A stretch of 64,000 nucleotides of DNA from Castor canadensis (lineage: Eukaryota > Chordata > Mammalia > Rodentia > Castoridae), in contig NC_133394.1 of assembly GCF_047511655.1 (NCBI RefSeq), forward strand, positions 112,677,343 through 112,741,342, read 5' to 3'. A program made the translations under genes and the position numbers. Positions 35,905 through 47,790 of this stretch are shown here, in pieces; within the stretch, counting starts at the first letter, position 1, and every line of letters begins with the position of its first letter. Under the pieces are notes generated by a model, which searched no databases, was not told where the DNA came from, and was given only the letters and a program-made list of their open reading frames with translations.

Positions 35905-36265
35905 AGTGAGCTTTCTGTAACTATAACAAAATACCTGAAATAACCGACTTAAAAAGAGGAAACATTTATTTTGACTCACTTTTGGTGGGCGTAGTCCATG
36001 GGCAGTTGGCCCATTGCTTTTGGGCCTGTGAGGCATCACATCATGGTGGGAGCATGTAGCAGAGGACACATGTTCACCTCATGGTGGCCAGGAAGCAAAG
36101 AGAAAGTAAAGAGCTAGACTGCCAGTATTCCCTTCAATGGCCAAACTTCCTTCCCATAGGCTCCACCTCTTAAAGGTCCCACCACCTCCCAACAAAGCCG
36201 TAGTCTGATGACCATGCTTTTAACACACGAGCCCTTGGGAAGACATGAACTCAATCATAGCATTT
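35905..36265 (-). mobile_element. MaLR-type solo LTR
   Basis: 'tttctgtaactataacaaaatacctgaaataacc', 'cttttgggcctgtgaggcatcacatcatggtggg', and 'ccacctcttaaaggtcccaccacctccc' are the reverse complement of a MaLR LTR. Confidence 0.75.
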
Positions 36266-37784
36266 CATATCTCTAAAGCATGTGTTCCTGGTTCTTCTGT
36301 GTTACATGTCATAATCAAATTTGAGTAAGTGTGGTTTGTTCATGTCTGCTCACTCACCATAGTACATGCTTTACAAATGGCTTCTTGCTTTGTATACCCA
36401 GTACCTGAATAATTAGGAAAAAAATGTTGCTACTGATATTTGATTAATGGTAATAATCAATGAGTATATGCTGAATGAATTAATACATTAAAAATAAGTT
36501 TAAGACCAGATAAATGTATGGTTTTATTACTTGCATAATTTGGGGACAGTTGCATATAAAATTAAAATTAAAATGCTTTCTCTATCTTTTGGGAGATGTT
36601 AAAAAGCTGAAGATAAAGTGGTTTATCGGTTAAAAATGAGACCTATATAAGCCTGTGTTATTTTTAAAATCCAGAGAAAATACCAGACCTTCATTTAGTT
36701 AATAGTTATAAACATTTCACTTTAGCAAACCTTTTATTAGAGTTACAAAGAAATTCATCCACAAATACCCATTTCCCCTCCCCTCTCATTCTTTGCTTGG
36801 TCACGTTGAGAAAGTTGAAATACTGCTGGAAGTTGTCTCAAATGTCAGCAACTGAGAGAGGCGAGGAATGTCCCAAGTAATTTTCTAAAGAAACTGTAGA
36901 ATTAATTCAAAGCAGAGGTTAGAAAAGCTACATACATTTTTCTTACAATATGCCTGTTGCTTCTTTCATTGGTGGCCATGAGACATGGGACAGGAATCAG
37001 TAAGCCATGGGAAAGAAAGTGCCATTTGCATTTGAGCCAGATGAAAGTTCAGCTACCCTGCTGGGAAGACCCAGTGGGGCAGGAATGGCCCTGGGACCCC
37101 CGCCGAGTGAGAGAATGGTCAACATTCCACCCACTCAGTGGAACCCTGCCATACCCCAGACACCAGAACCATGAACTAATGTTGGAGGCTCTAGGACATC
37201 AAAGCCCCTGTGACAATAGGCACAGCTGATGCGGTACATAAAGAAAAGCAAAGGCAGCACACTGCCAAGGCAATGCACAGAATCTGAGAAATAAGAAATG
37301 ATCGGCTTTTAAGCTGTTAATTTGTAGAGTAATTTGTTACCCAGCAATACATAATTAAAGTAGAAATTGCTACAAAGAGTTGGGATATTTCCATAATAAA
37401 AGCAGAGGACATGTGGCTTTGGAGCCAAATGGTAGGTAGAAGCTAGTTGGGCCTTCAGAATACTTTGAATAATAGGACATTGAGAAACTGTTTATTGGAA
37501 TCTGGAGAAAAGGCTACCTGTGTTTACATAGTTGCAGAAAGTTTGCTAAATTGTCACCCACAGTCACAGGGAAAATAGAGTTTTTTATTAATTAGAAATA
37601 TGGCTAAGGAAATTTCCAGATGATGTCAAAAGAGTTCAGCTTGTTTCATCTAGCTGTCTATAAGAAAAAAGCAATTAACTATAAAAAGCATTGTTCAGTT
37701 TTCATACAGAATTTAGAGAAAATATTGAAAGCCCAAAACAATCTTTCCAGCTTGGAAAAGATTCTTAGAATAAGAAATGTTCTT
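36266..37784. other. Repeat-poor, AT-rich intergenic block
   Basis: About 1.5 kb without a recognised repeat or gene. The 90-codon ORF at 36,957-37,229 has no recognisable domain. Confidence 0.5.
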
Positions 37785-37990
37785 AGGGCTGAACATGGAG
37801 GTGCACAACTCCAATCTCAGCTGTGGGGGAGGCCACAGGAAGGATGATTGAGGTCTGAGGCCAGACCAAGATAAAACATGACACCCATGGGAAAAATAAA
37901 GCCAAAAAGAGCTGGAGTGTGGCACAAGTAGTGGAGAGGCTACCTAGCAAACATGAGGCCATGAGTTCAAACTCCAATATTGCCAAGTAA
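37785..37990 (+). mobile_element. Composite B1-like + ID-like SINE
   Basis: 'gggctgaacatggaggtgcacaactccaatctcagc' (B1-like) joined to 'gtgtggcacaagtagtggagaggctacctagcaaac' (tRNA-like). Confidence 0.8.
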
Positions 37991-38112
37991 GAAAATGGAA
38001 GGATGGAAGGAGAGGAGGTTGGGAGGGAAGGAGGGACGGAAGCGGGTAGGAAGGAAGGAAGGAAGGAAGAAAAGTAGGAAGGAAGGAGGGAAGGAAGGAA
38101 GGAAGGAAGGAA
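37991..38112. repeat. (GGAA)n purine tract
   Basis: Imperfect GGAA/GGAG tetranucleotide repeats grown from the SINE tail. It encodes spurious KEGRK frames. GGAA arrays can bind ETS factors. Confidence 0.9.
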
Positions 38113-39148
38113 ATTTCTTGAGCAAAGATCAAAGTCAAAGGACTGCCAATTGTAAGTGGTCTCAGGGAAATATTCAGACCCAACATAGGGTTGGAAGACT
38201 TTTTGTTAAACCCACCAGGATAATGTAAGTCATGCCTATGGACCCTCACACCTGAACCAAACAATAACAACAAAACTTCTGTTCTTCAGACACCAGGGAA
38301 CAAAGGCAAGTTTTGGAGTGCATGAGTAACGAGATGAAAGAGATGCTTCAGAGAAAATCACCTGGCAGGAGAATGGGTAGTGGAATGGGTTAGTGTGAAA
38401 ATCTCTGAGAAATGAAGAGGTCAAATAAGGAATGTTCACTTGAGTGCTGGTTAATTCCTTCTCAAAGACAGTTGCATTCCATTTATAATACCTAGAAGAA
38501 TACAGAAGACTCAGCACCTATCTTAGTGCCAATTACATAATAGACATGCAAGAAATATTGTTGAATGAACTGATGCATGAGTAACTTTCAATGTTTCAGA
38601 CTATTACCTGAGAAGGGTGAATGGAATAGACCAGCTCTCACAAATACCAGGCTTCAGGTTAGCTCACTGGATTAAGGTGACCCAACCTTACTTGAAAAGC
38701 CTGCAGAAGCAATAGCAAACAAAAGATAAAATCACCACACCTAAAAAGGAAACAGAACGATATACAAACACAGCTGGAGATTTTAACACATCTCTTAGTT
38801 ACTGATATAACAGACACAAACATAAATACAAGCATAAAAGACTTGAATTTCACCTCTAATAAAATTGACTTAATTTATCAATGTAGATAAATACAGGTAA
38901 ATATATAAATGAGTATAAATTGACCTTCTTTATGTATATACTACATCCAACAAGTGTCAAATCCATATGCTTTTCAAATACACATGAGTATTTAAAGAGT
39001 TTAAGTACTCTTTATTTACTTTACAATGCAAAATTGAAATTTTCAAAGGAATGAATTATATGTTCTTCTGACCACTGTAGAAGTAAGCTCAGATAAATAG
39101 CAAAAATATCCCAAAATGTTTGAAATTAAGTTAAAGACTTAGAAAAAG
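38113..39148. other. Intergenic; nothing recognised
   Basis: AT-rich unassigned sequence. Confidence 0.5.
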
Positions 39149-39232
39149 AAGAGCAAGCTGGGGGCATGGCTGGGGTGGTAGAGCACCTGCTTAGCCTGTG
39201 CAAGGCCCTGAGTCCAAACCTAGTATGGAAAG
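39149..39232 (+). mobile_element. tRNA-like (ID-type) SINE
   Basis: 'catggctggggtggtagagcacctgcttagcctgtgcaaggccctgagtccaaacc' with a GGAA-rich tail. Confidence 0.8.
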
Positions 39233-39807
39233 AAGGGAGGGAGGAAGGGAAAAAAAGAGGGAGGGATCCATAGCAAAATCTTTCGGGTAAAGTCACAGGT
39301 GCTCCATCAGTGAATCCTTTCACATATTTAAGGAAGAGACAGTATCAGTCTTATACAAACTCTTCCTGAGAATAAAAAGAAAAAGAGAAAACACTTTTTG
39401 ACTTTTTTTTTAGCTCAACAAAACTGACACTAAATCTTAACAAGTACATTCTCTCACAGACATAGATGTAAAATTCTAAAAAGAATATTAGAAAATTGAA
39501 TGTAAGAAAGATACTAAGCTGGATTTATTCCTAGACGCAAAGTTGACTTAACATTTGGAAATCAATAGATGTGATTTAGCATGCTAACAGAACAAAGGGA
39601 AAACCATAATCATCGTAATAGAAGCAGAAAAAGCACTTCACAAAATTTTACTTCCACACATGATAAAAATTCTTATCAACCTAGAAATAGAAGTCTACTT
39701 CCTTGATCTGGCGAAGAGCACTGACAAAAATCCTGCAGAACACTGGGCCTTGAAATGAGGAGCAAGGTGAGAACACCCATTACTATTTCGACTCAACATT
39801 ATATTAC

Positions 39808-39923
39808 TCAGGTGCCGTGGCTCATGCCTGGAACTCTAGATACTAAGGAGGAACAGATCAGGAGGATCATGGTTCAAAGCCAGCCTGGGCAAATGGATCA
39901 TGAGACCTTATCTTGAGAATACC

Positions 39924-39956
<33 letters not shown>

Positions 39957-40065
39957 GAAAATACCCAATATAAAAAAGGCTGGTGGAGTGGCTCAAGTTG
40001 TAGAGCACCTTCTTAGCAAGTGTGAGGCCCTGAGTTCAAACCTCAGTATGTCCAAAAAACAAAGC
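39808..40065 (+). mobile_element. Composite B1-like + ID-like SINE inside the old L1
   Basis: B1-like half 'gtgccgtggctcatgcctggaactctag', a (CA)n linker at 39,926-39,954, then tRNA-like half 'ggctggtggagtggctcaagttgtagagcacc'. Confidence 0.85.
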
Positions 40066-41136
40066 AAAACAAAACCATTATACTAGAGGTTCTGGCCAAT
40101 ATGATGTCATCAATGCAGTAATGGAAGAAAAAGGAAGAAAGGTAAAAGGATTGGGAGTCAAGAATGAAGCCACCATCATTTATAGATGTCATTTGTGTCC
40201 ACACCCACGAAAACAACATATAAATTTCTATAAATAATGAGTTAATTTAATAAGATTTCTAAATATGAGATCACCAAAAGATCATTTGTATTTTTACATT
40301 AGAGGTACAACTAAAATATACATTTTTAAAAATATGTCATTTAAAATAGTCTCAATCAAATACCTAAGACTAAGTCTAATGAAAGTTATTAAAAATATGC
40401 ATACTCAAAAGTTTAAAATGTCACTGAGAGAAAGTAAAGAAATCTTATTAAAGTGAAAACACGTCAGTGCTCAGGAGCCAAAAGATCAATATTATAAAGG
40501 TGTTAGTTCTCCTCAAGTGATTTACAGATTTATTGCAGTGGCAATCAAAATCCCAGCAAATATTTTTGTTAAAAATTGACGAGGCAATTCTAGATTTTAT
40601 ATGAAATACAAAGAGTCAACCATAGGCCTGTCCCCTGATAAACTGTAAAGTCTCAGTCCAGAAAACCATCACCAGACATCCAGATTTGTCATACTGCCCT
40701 GGTAAAGACTGCAATGTCTGCATAAGAATATACAAATATGTCCCGAAGGAACACCACTGAGAATACAGAAGCAGATCTGCACATATTTTAGTGACAATAA
40801 TGCACTTTATTATGTTATACATTGATGATGATAAGAGGCAAAGTAGAGCAGAAGGGAAAGTGTGGTCTTTTCAATAAATGGGTCAACTTGATATCTGTAT
40901 GGGCAAAAAGTGAATCACCCCTTACCTCACACCACATGAGAAGGCAATTCCAGGTAGACCACAGTTTTAATGTGAATGGTGAACCGTGAACACTTCTAGA
41001 AGGTAAAACATCACAATATCTTCATGGCCTTGAAAAAGTAAAACATTTCTTAAAGCATAAGTGCAGTATTCACAGGGGAAACAGTGACTATACTAGACAA
41101 TCTTGAAACTCTGATTCATGAAAAAAAGCATTAAGC

Positions 41137-41440
41137 CGGTGGCTTGAACAGTAGAAACTTATTTCTTACAGTTCTGGCTGCTGAGAGGCCTAAGATGAAG
41201 GTGCTAGCCTGTTCGGTTCTTGGTAAGGTCTCTCTTTTTTGTTATGTCTTCACATAAGGGATGGAGAGAAAGCTCTAGTGTCTTTCTCTTCTTCTAAGGA
41301 CACTAAGGATTCCATTATGAGAGCTCCATCCTCATGGCCTCATTTAACCTAACTACTTTACAAAGGCCTTACCGCCTAAGAACATCCCTTTGGGGGTTAT
41401 GTTTCGTCATATGAATTGGGGATGGGGGACAATTATGTAA
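41137..41440 (-). mobile_element. MLT1-type LTR inside the old L1
   Basis: 'cagttctggctgctgagaggcctaagatgaaggtgc', 'cctcatggcctcatttaacctaactactttacaaagg', and 'gggggttatgtttcgtcatatgaat' are reverse-complement MLT1. Confidence 0.8.
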
Positions 41441-41542
41441 TGCACGAAACAAATTATTCTTAGTAGCCTGAAGCCACCAACTATAGTGGTGTCAATCAAT
41501 TATAAAATGAACAGATTGTGGTATCACTAAAAAGAAAACAAA

Positions 41543-41815
41543 ATGGAGCTGGGGATGATAGTACACACCTATAATCCTGGTACTCAAGAGCTGAAGCAAG
41601 AGAATTTCAAGTTCAAGGCCAGTCTGGGCTACATAGCAAGTTCTAGTCTAGTTCAGGAGACACAGTGAGACCTTGTCTCAAAACAACAAAGTAACACTGG
41701 GTATGGTGGTACACACCTGTAATCCCAGCACACAGGAGGCCGCGGCAGAAGAATTTCGAGTTTGAGGCCAGCCTGAGTTACATAATGAGACCCTGTTTCA
41801 AAAAACAAAACAAAA
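41543..41815 (+). mobile_element. Tandem pair of B1-like SINEs
   Basis: Two consecutive copies: 'gctggggatgatagtacacacctataatcctgg' (about 41,543-41,692) and 'tgggtatggtggtacacacctgtaatcccagc' (about 41,697-41,815), each with a CAAAA-type tail. Confidence 0.85.
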
Positions 41816-42204
41816 GAAAGAACTCTAATCATAATAATGAAAAATTAAAATGGAATATTAAACAGCAGTGAGAATGAATGAACTGTAAATATATGTGAGT
41901 AAATCTTACAAAACATAATGGTGGGTTAAAGAAACCAGACACACCACAAAGTAAAGTTTTAAAACAGGGAACACTATCCTATTATATTGGAAATCAGGTT
42001 AATGATTACATTTGGGGAAAAGGTAGTGAGGAAGGGATTACTGAGAGGACAGATGAGGGTGGGTTATGGATATTTCTGATATTCTATCCAGATCTGATTG
42101 GTGACACATGTGTGATCACTTTACAATGAGTAACACAGCTTCGGATTTGTTGATTGTGCACTTTTCTATATGTATACTATACTTGAATTTAAATGTGTGT
42201 GTGC

Positions 42205-42405
42205 GTGTGCTGTAGGAATGAATTCAGGGCCTCATGCTTCCTAGGCAAGCACCCTACCACTTGAATTATATGTTCTACTCCTTTTGCTTTTAGTTGGTTT
42301 TTCAGATAGTGTCATGCTTTTGTGTGGGTGGCCTTGGATTGTGATCCTCCTATCTCTGCCTCCCCAGTAGCAGAATTACAGGCACGGGCCACCATGCCTG
42401 GCCTT
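42205..42405 (-). mobile_element. Composite ID-like + B1-like SINE
   Basis: Plus strand 'cagggcctcatgcttcctaggcaagcaccctaccacttga' followed by 'gcctccccagtagcagaattacaggcacgggccacc', both reverse complement. Confidence 0.85.
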
Positions 42406-42689
42406 ACTTCAATTAAAATGTTCAAAAACATTATACTGCTAACGTGGTTCTAATGGCCATCCCTCAGTGGTCTGCCTTGAGAACAGCGGACACCATTTAT
42501 GGAATAAATTTTTCACCCTACCCAAAATGAAAAATCTGAATCTAGCCACAGAGAAGACACAACTTGAACTCCAAATGAGGAATAACCTACTAAAAAGGGG
42601 GAGGGAGAACTGCATTCTTCAAAAATGTCAGTGTCTCACACGATGAAGAATGGCTGTGGAAATATTCCACATCAAAAGAGCCTAAAGAC

Positions 42690-42905
42690 ACAACGACTAA
42701 GCACAGAGAAGACAGCTATGTCAGCGTTAGGCTGCCAGAAACTGGGAAGAGGCCAGGGAAGATTCTTTCCTAGGGCCTTCAGAGGGTTCCTGGCCTTCCC
42801 GATACCTTGATTTTGGCTTGTAAACCTCCCGAACTGTGAGAAAATACATTTTCATTATTTCAGGCACCCAGTTTGTGGTACTTTGTTATGGCAGCTCGAG
42901 GAAGC
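42690..42905 (+). mobile_element. MLT1-type LTR, 3' half
   Basis: 'tccttgatttt'-type MLT1 3' landmarks: 'gataccttgattttggcttgtaaacctcccgaactgtgag' and 'cacccagtttgtggtactttgttatggcagc'. Confidence 0.85.
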
Positions 42906-43039
42906 TCTCACACCCCTGTTTTGTGATTGAGGACATTGGCATCAGACCAAGTTCATGCTGGAGTTATCAGCAGATCCTTTCAGGTTCTGTTTCTGACCTT
43001 GTCCTCTCTCCTGATTCACACCTACAATATCCAAATGTC

Positions 43040-43480
43040 TCCTTTACATTGTCACTTGGATGATGAATAGGCAACACAGGTTAAAATTCACTGGTCAAAA
43101 GTGAAGTTGATTTCTCTCTTTCCCAAGACACTCCCCATCCCATCATGAAACTTGCATCAGCTTCCACTGAATTTTTTAATTAAACAACTAAAGTCACCCT
43201 TAATAAGTTCCATTCCCTAATCCCTTATCTTTAATCCATCAGCAAGTGCTGTTCATTTCACCTCCAAAATATATTCTGAACCAACCTTCTCTTACCACCT
43301 TCACTGGTCAAGTCCACCCTCTCTCTCAGCACCATCTCCTACAGTAGCCTCCTGATTTCTCTCTTGACCCTTACAATCCATTTTCCACCTAGAAGCAGGG
43401 ATGGTTTTCTAAAAATATAAATTTGGATCCTATCACTTTCTATGTAAACTTCCCCAATGGCTTCTCTTGCGTGATAAGAG
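43040..43480 (+). mobile_element. L2-like fragment
   Basis: 'ccatcagcaagtgctgttcatttcacctccaaaatatattctgaacc', 'agtagcctcctgatttctctcttg', and 'cttccccaatggcttc' follow the L2-associated consensus. Confidence 0.6.
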
Positions 43481-43644
43481 TGGACATTTGTCATTTCCTT
43501 GGTTACCCGGAATCCTAACCCACCTCCTGCACTTGATGGGTGGTGAACTCTGCTGTCCACTCCAGAGCACTCATTTACTCACTTTCTCAGGCTGAGGGCC
43601 TGTGACCTGTCAGTCAGTTGGCTTCCCTTGCCTACGGTGGTGGC
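43481..43644. other. Intergenic; nothing recognised
   Basis: Short unassigned segment. Confidence 0.5.
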
Positions 43645-44045
43645 TAATTTTAAGTGTCAACTCAACTGGGTCATGGGTGTTCAGATATTTGGCTAAACAG
43701 TATCCTGGGTGTGTCTGTGAAGGCATTTTTGGATGAGAGCAATATTTGGATAGTTAGACAGAGTAAAGCAGATATGAGTGGGCCTCATGCAACCAATGGA
43801 ATGCCTGAATAAAACAAAGGACGTAGTGACAGACTTCATTCTCTCTGCTTAACTGTTCTCAAGCTGGGACATGTGGCTGTCTTGCCTTTGGACTTGGGCT
43901 AGAACTTATGCCATCAACTCTCCTGGTTCTCAAGCCTTCAGAGACTTGCGTATGGGACGGGACACCATCCATACTCCTGGGACTTCATCCTGACAAATGA
44001 GAATCTTGAGACAGCTCGGTGTTCACAATCACGTGAGTCAACTCC
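43645..44045 (+). mobile_element. Ancient ERVL-type solo LTR (family uncertain)
   Basis: 'ggctaattttaagtgtcaactcaactgggtcatggg', 'gggtgtgtctgtgaaggcatttttggatgag', and 'tcctgggacttcatcctg' match a widespread ancient mammalian LTR. The last bases carry overlapping CACGTG (44,030-44,035) and TGAGTCA (44,034-44,040). Confidence 0.65.
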
Positions 44046-44339
44046 TCATAGCACACACACTCACACGCACGCACACCTTACGTCACACTGGCTCTGCTTC
44101 TCTGGAGGGACTGCCCAACACTCCCTATTTATATTGAGCTTCAGTGCCTGTGGGGACTCATCCCAGTGAGGACAGAAGCAGCGCTGGCTGTTGTCTGGTG
44201 CCCCAGGGCCAGTACTGGCAGGGTAGCCTTGCAGGTACAGCCACTGCCCATGTGCTCATGGCTTTTCCACACATGTCCTTGACAGTCCTGTGAGCCCCTA
44301 AGCTCCTCTCCATAAATTCCTTTTCTGATAGATAGAACC

Positions 44340-44760
44340 ATCACTCAGCCTCTGTCACTTATAAAAGCCTTTTCTGTCCTGGCTACTGCCCCTTTCCCCA
44401 GTGTCATCACCCACTGCCCTCCCCACAAGACCCCCACTCCATCCCCAGGGCCCAAAGCTTCCTGCCTGGAATGTCGGGCACTTGCCCTTCCCAGTGGCTG
44501 GAATGCACTGTCCAACTGAGTCAGTGCTCAGGAATCAGTCACAGAGTACAAGAACAAAGGTCCCTCAAGACGACAGGCCAAACTTCACGAAGCTCTTCTG
44601 CTCCAGCTCCAGGCTTACTCTTCATGCCTGAGCATTCATTTTTGAGTATGGCGAACTCACACAGTTCTTTCTTTCTGAGAATCCAGGCCTCCTCTCCTTA
44701 GGGTGACAGCCTGTGCTTCTGCCCCATGTCAAGTACTGCCATTTAAACCCTGAACTCTGC
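44340..44760 (+). mobile_element. L2-like fragment
   Basis: 'cttcctgcctggaatgtcgggcacttgcccttccc' resembles the L2 'tgcctggaatgcccttccc' segment. Confidence 0.5.
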
Positions 44761-45045
44761 TAGAGTTTGACAGTGAAAAGTTAGAGGACCAAAGCTGCCA
44801 TCACCACCAGCTACACATGTCATCAAGAAGCCATGGCTGTGATGGCAACAAAGGAGCACCCAGTGGTGCTTTCCACAGGGAGCAGCAATAGCAGAGAAGA
44901 CGGATTTCTTTGCTTTGTTGCAGCTAATCCTGGAACTTTGCTTCATGTAGGAAGAAAGGGCACAGGGAAGAGGAGGCCTGGGTTTTCAGGCTGTGGAGAA
45001 GCAGTAAGAAGGACATCTCGGGGCTTGGGCAGGGTGTAATGAACA

Positions 45046-45049
<4 letters not shown>
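44761..45049. other. Intergenic; nothing recognised
   Basis: Unassigned sequence. Confidence 0.5.

Positions 45050-45088
<39 letters not shown>
45050..45088. repeat. (TG)n microsatellite
   Basis: About 19 TG units. Responsible for the CVCVCV start of the longest ORF in the window. Confidence 0.95.
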
Positions 45089-45089
<1 letters not shown>

Positions 45090-45224
45090 TAGTCTGGGTT
45101 CCCTGCACTTTCACCTCTTTTCTCCATCCTGGGGCTCCTGTTCACTGGCTCCGGAAATCAGCAAGACCCATGGTGTGTTTACTACTCTCCAAACACTGCT
45201 GGAAGCCCCTTACCTCCACCAATC

Positions 45225-45355
45225 CTCACAACTGCCCCAAAGGAACAGCAAAACTATCAGTCCCATTTTTCAGATGGAAAATGGAGACACTCAGCAGTTA
45301 AATAACTTGCCCACAGTTACATATCTGGTAATGTGGGAGTTAGGATTCATTTCTA
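45225..45355 (-). mobile_element. MIR SINE
   Basis: 'cccatttttcagatggaaaatggagacactcagcagttaaataacttgcccacagttac' is reverse-complement MIR. Confidence 0.8.
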
Positions 45356-45567
45356 AGGTCCATCATCTCAATCATCATCTCATTCAACAACCACTCAGTA
45401 GGTCACTACTATATCCCAGGCACTGGGAAGTCGCCTCCAACTCCCCAGGTAGCACAGCTGGTTGTTTCCCTCTCTGTGCTCCTGATGCATTGTATGTAGC
45501 CCAGATCCTGTTGCAGTAAGTTACACATTTACGTATTTATGATCTACCTCCCTTAGAAGCCCACGTT

Positions 45568-45797
45568 TGTTTTTTTTTTTGGTGGTTCTGGGGTTTGAAC
45601 TCATGGCCTTGTGTTTGCTAGGCTGCCACAACTCTACCACTTGAGCCATGCCCCACCCCCAGCCCATTTTGCTTTAGTTTATTTTTTAAATAGAGTCTCG
45701 TGCTTTTACAGGGGCCAGCGTTGGACCTCAATCCTCCACCTACATCCCGCTCCCAAGTAGCTGGGATTACATTCTTGAGCCATCATGCCCGGCTCAT
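45568..45797 (-). mobile_element. Composite ID-like + B1-like SINE
   Basis: Plus strand 'tggtggttctggggtttgaactcatggcc' to 'cacttgagccatgcc', then 'caagtagctgggattacattcttgagccatcatgcccggc'. Confidence 0.9.
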
Positions 45798-46115
45798 CCA
45801 TATTCTCCTGAAGGACAGTCTGTGCCTTATTTGTCACTGGATGGCTGGCTTCTCGTTTTGTGCCTCATACAGAGCAGGAAGTTAGAAATGTGTTGGATGG
45901 AAGACTGGAGGGATTAAGCGATTAATTACTATTAGTTACTGTGACTTTGGAGATAGTATCTTAGGTTCCAGAATTGCAGGTTGCACTTGACTAATGTGGA
46001 AAATACCAAAGCAGCTGATAAGGCAGCCAAGAGAGAAAGTGTAAGATTGCCTGTCTATGACCTGACCTCTTCTACTTCGAACTTATGCAGCCCAAGGCAA
46101 GAAGGGGGAAAACTG

Positions 46116-46162
<47 letters not shown>

Positions 46163-46165
46163 AAA
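46116..46165. repeat. (AAAT)n microsatellite
   Basis: About 12 uninterrupted AAAT units. Confidence 0.95.
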
Positions 46166-47629
46166 CAGGGGAGGGTGATCAAGAGGGCAGGAGGCATGGC
46201 ACCATCATGTTTGCCCCGCAGCTGCACATCCCAAGAGGGTCCATGTGGTTGTTATATCTTTGGGCTCTGAGTCGGTGGCTGAGGCCCTATATAGTCATAA
46301 TTTACTTGCATCTAAGAGGAGGCCTCATTGGGACAATATTCAAGAGAGAGGCTTCCACCTGATCTCAGCAGATCCAGCTGATTCACAGAATCACAGAGCA
46401 CAGGAATCACCTGTCTGGTGTTTTCAAACCTCTCCTTGCTTTGAATAGAACTCTTTTTTTCTACTCAGATCTATAAACCACATAAACGTCAGCTAGCTAT
46501 AGTTAAAACAATGGGGAGACACAAGGTGCATCCACCCTTATCTCATGCCTATTGAGTATTTTTTTAAACCACTGGTATAAAAATGACCATCTCGTTTTAA
46601 ACAGGACAAATCCAACCCCAAGGAGCTTAAATGACCTGTGCAAAGTCATACAGCTGCTAAGTTCAGCATGTTGGTGGGACTGGACAGATCAGAAGAGAGT
46701 TTTCCTCCATATGCCCCCTGCTTCCTAATAAATCTGTCTGAAAACTGATGATTAAAATAGCACTGTCCATCTTCTAGTGTGTACAAGTTCCAGGGTGGCC
46801 TCTGAAGCCTGTAGCCCAACACTCAGCTGCTTGTTAAGACCAGCCTAGTCCCAGATGAGATGAGCAGGGATGCCCTGGTTATGTTCTGTGCATTTGTATA
46901 ACACTTGACAGATCTAAAACTCCTTTTCAGATGTGGCAGTAAAGCTTGTTGAAAGATTAATTAGTGTGACAGATAGAAGTTGCCAGAAAACAACACCTCT
47001 TCTTTTTGCAGCCTTCATTTTCTAAAGTCTAGGTTCATGGGAGACATTTCCCAGAGTGGGTGAAGAGCGAGGGCCACAGGGACATTTGGGGAGCCCCACT
47101 GAGACTCAAAGAGAATAGGAGTTTTCTGGCATTCAGTTTACTGGGACCCATGCTTTGCAGTACCATAATACTCTACTGAGGAACACTCTCGAAGACAAAG
47201 GTCATCCAGGCCCCTAGATGCCCTGACTCCCAGCCAAGACAATGTCCCACTTGTCCAGCTGGTACAGAGCACAGAAATGCTTGACTTTGAGAGGAGCATC
47301 TTAGTGACCAGGGTGGATCAAACTGAGGACCCCTCTCTCTGGTGTGTAAGTCCCAGTAGCTTCTCACAAATTTCCAGAGTAGAAGGGAAGCCCCAGTAAT
47401 GACTTGGATTAAGTCCCTTGCTAGCTAGGTAGGATGGGGGGTATAGAGACAATAAACTTTGGGTTAGAAAAATAAAAGACATCTATATCTTCTAATGTTA
47501 TTACATGTATTAATAACATTAAATTAATAATATTAACTGTCTTAATAACATTAAAAGGCAAAAATAATGAGATCCTTATCATAGGCAAGTTTGATGAAGC
47601 AAAGTGTGTCACATACGTATCTCCTGTGG
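46166..47629. other. Intergenic; no gene seen
   Basis: 46,595-46,690 may be a MIR remnant ('gacctgtgcaaagtcatacagctgctaag'). 47,490-47,525 contains an 11-bp inverted repeat (taatgttatta / taataacatta). The remainder is unassigned. Confidence 0.5.
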
Positions 47630-47790
47630 TCTCTGCACTTTTACATGGGGTAGTTGGGCAGATGCTATTTTTCTCACTGTTTTGGTGAGAAAACTGGGTC
47701 TCAGTGTGGTTTAGTGTCCTGTGGTTAGTAAGAGGGAGAATCAGAGCTCAGTTCTAACTTTGAGGCTCTTCTTTCCTGTGATTGTTCCTA
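47630..47790 (-). mobile_element. MIR SINE
   Basis: 'gtgagaaaactgggtctcagtgtggtttagtgtcctgtggttagtaag' is diverged reverse-complement MIR. Confidence 0.6.

Larger units (their letters stand above)
39395..42185 (+). mobile_element. Old L1 (ORF2 part to 3' end) with nested insertions
   Basis: Ordered old-L1 landmarks: 'gttgacttaacatttggaaatcaatagatgtg', 'attatactagaggttctggccaatatgatg', 'gtggcaatcaaaatcccagc', 'tcttttcaataaatgggtcaacttg', 'aacagcagtgagaatgaatg', and 'gtgcacttttctatatgtatactatacttg'. It is interrupted by a composite SINE, an MLT1 LTR and two B1-like SINEs. Coding frames are destroyed. Confidence 0.8.

Noticed and set aside
38041-38112. CRISPR-like periodic repeat
   Set aside because: A GGAA microsatellite without unique spacers; CRISPR arrays are not expected in a mammalian nuclear genome.
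45049-45519. Longest ORF in the window (156 codons, plus strand)
   Set aside because: It begins in a (TG)n microsatellite as a CVCVCV run and then crosses a MIR remnant; no domain or start context supports a gene.
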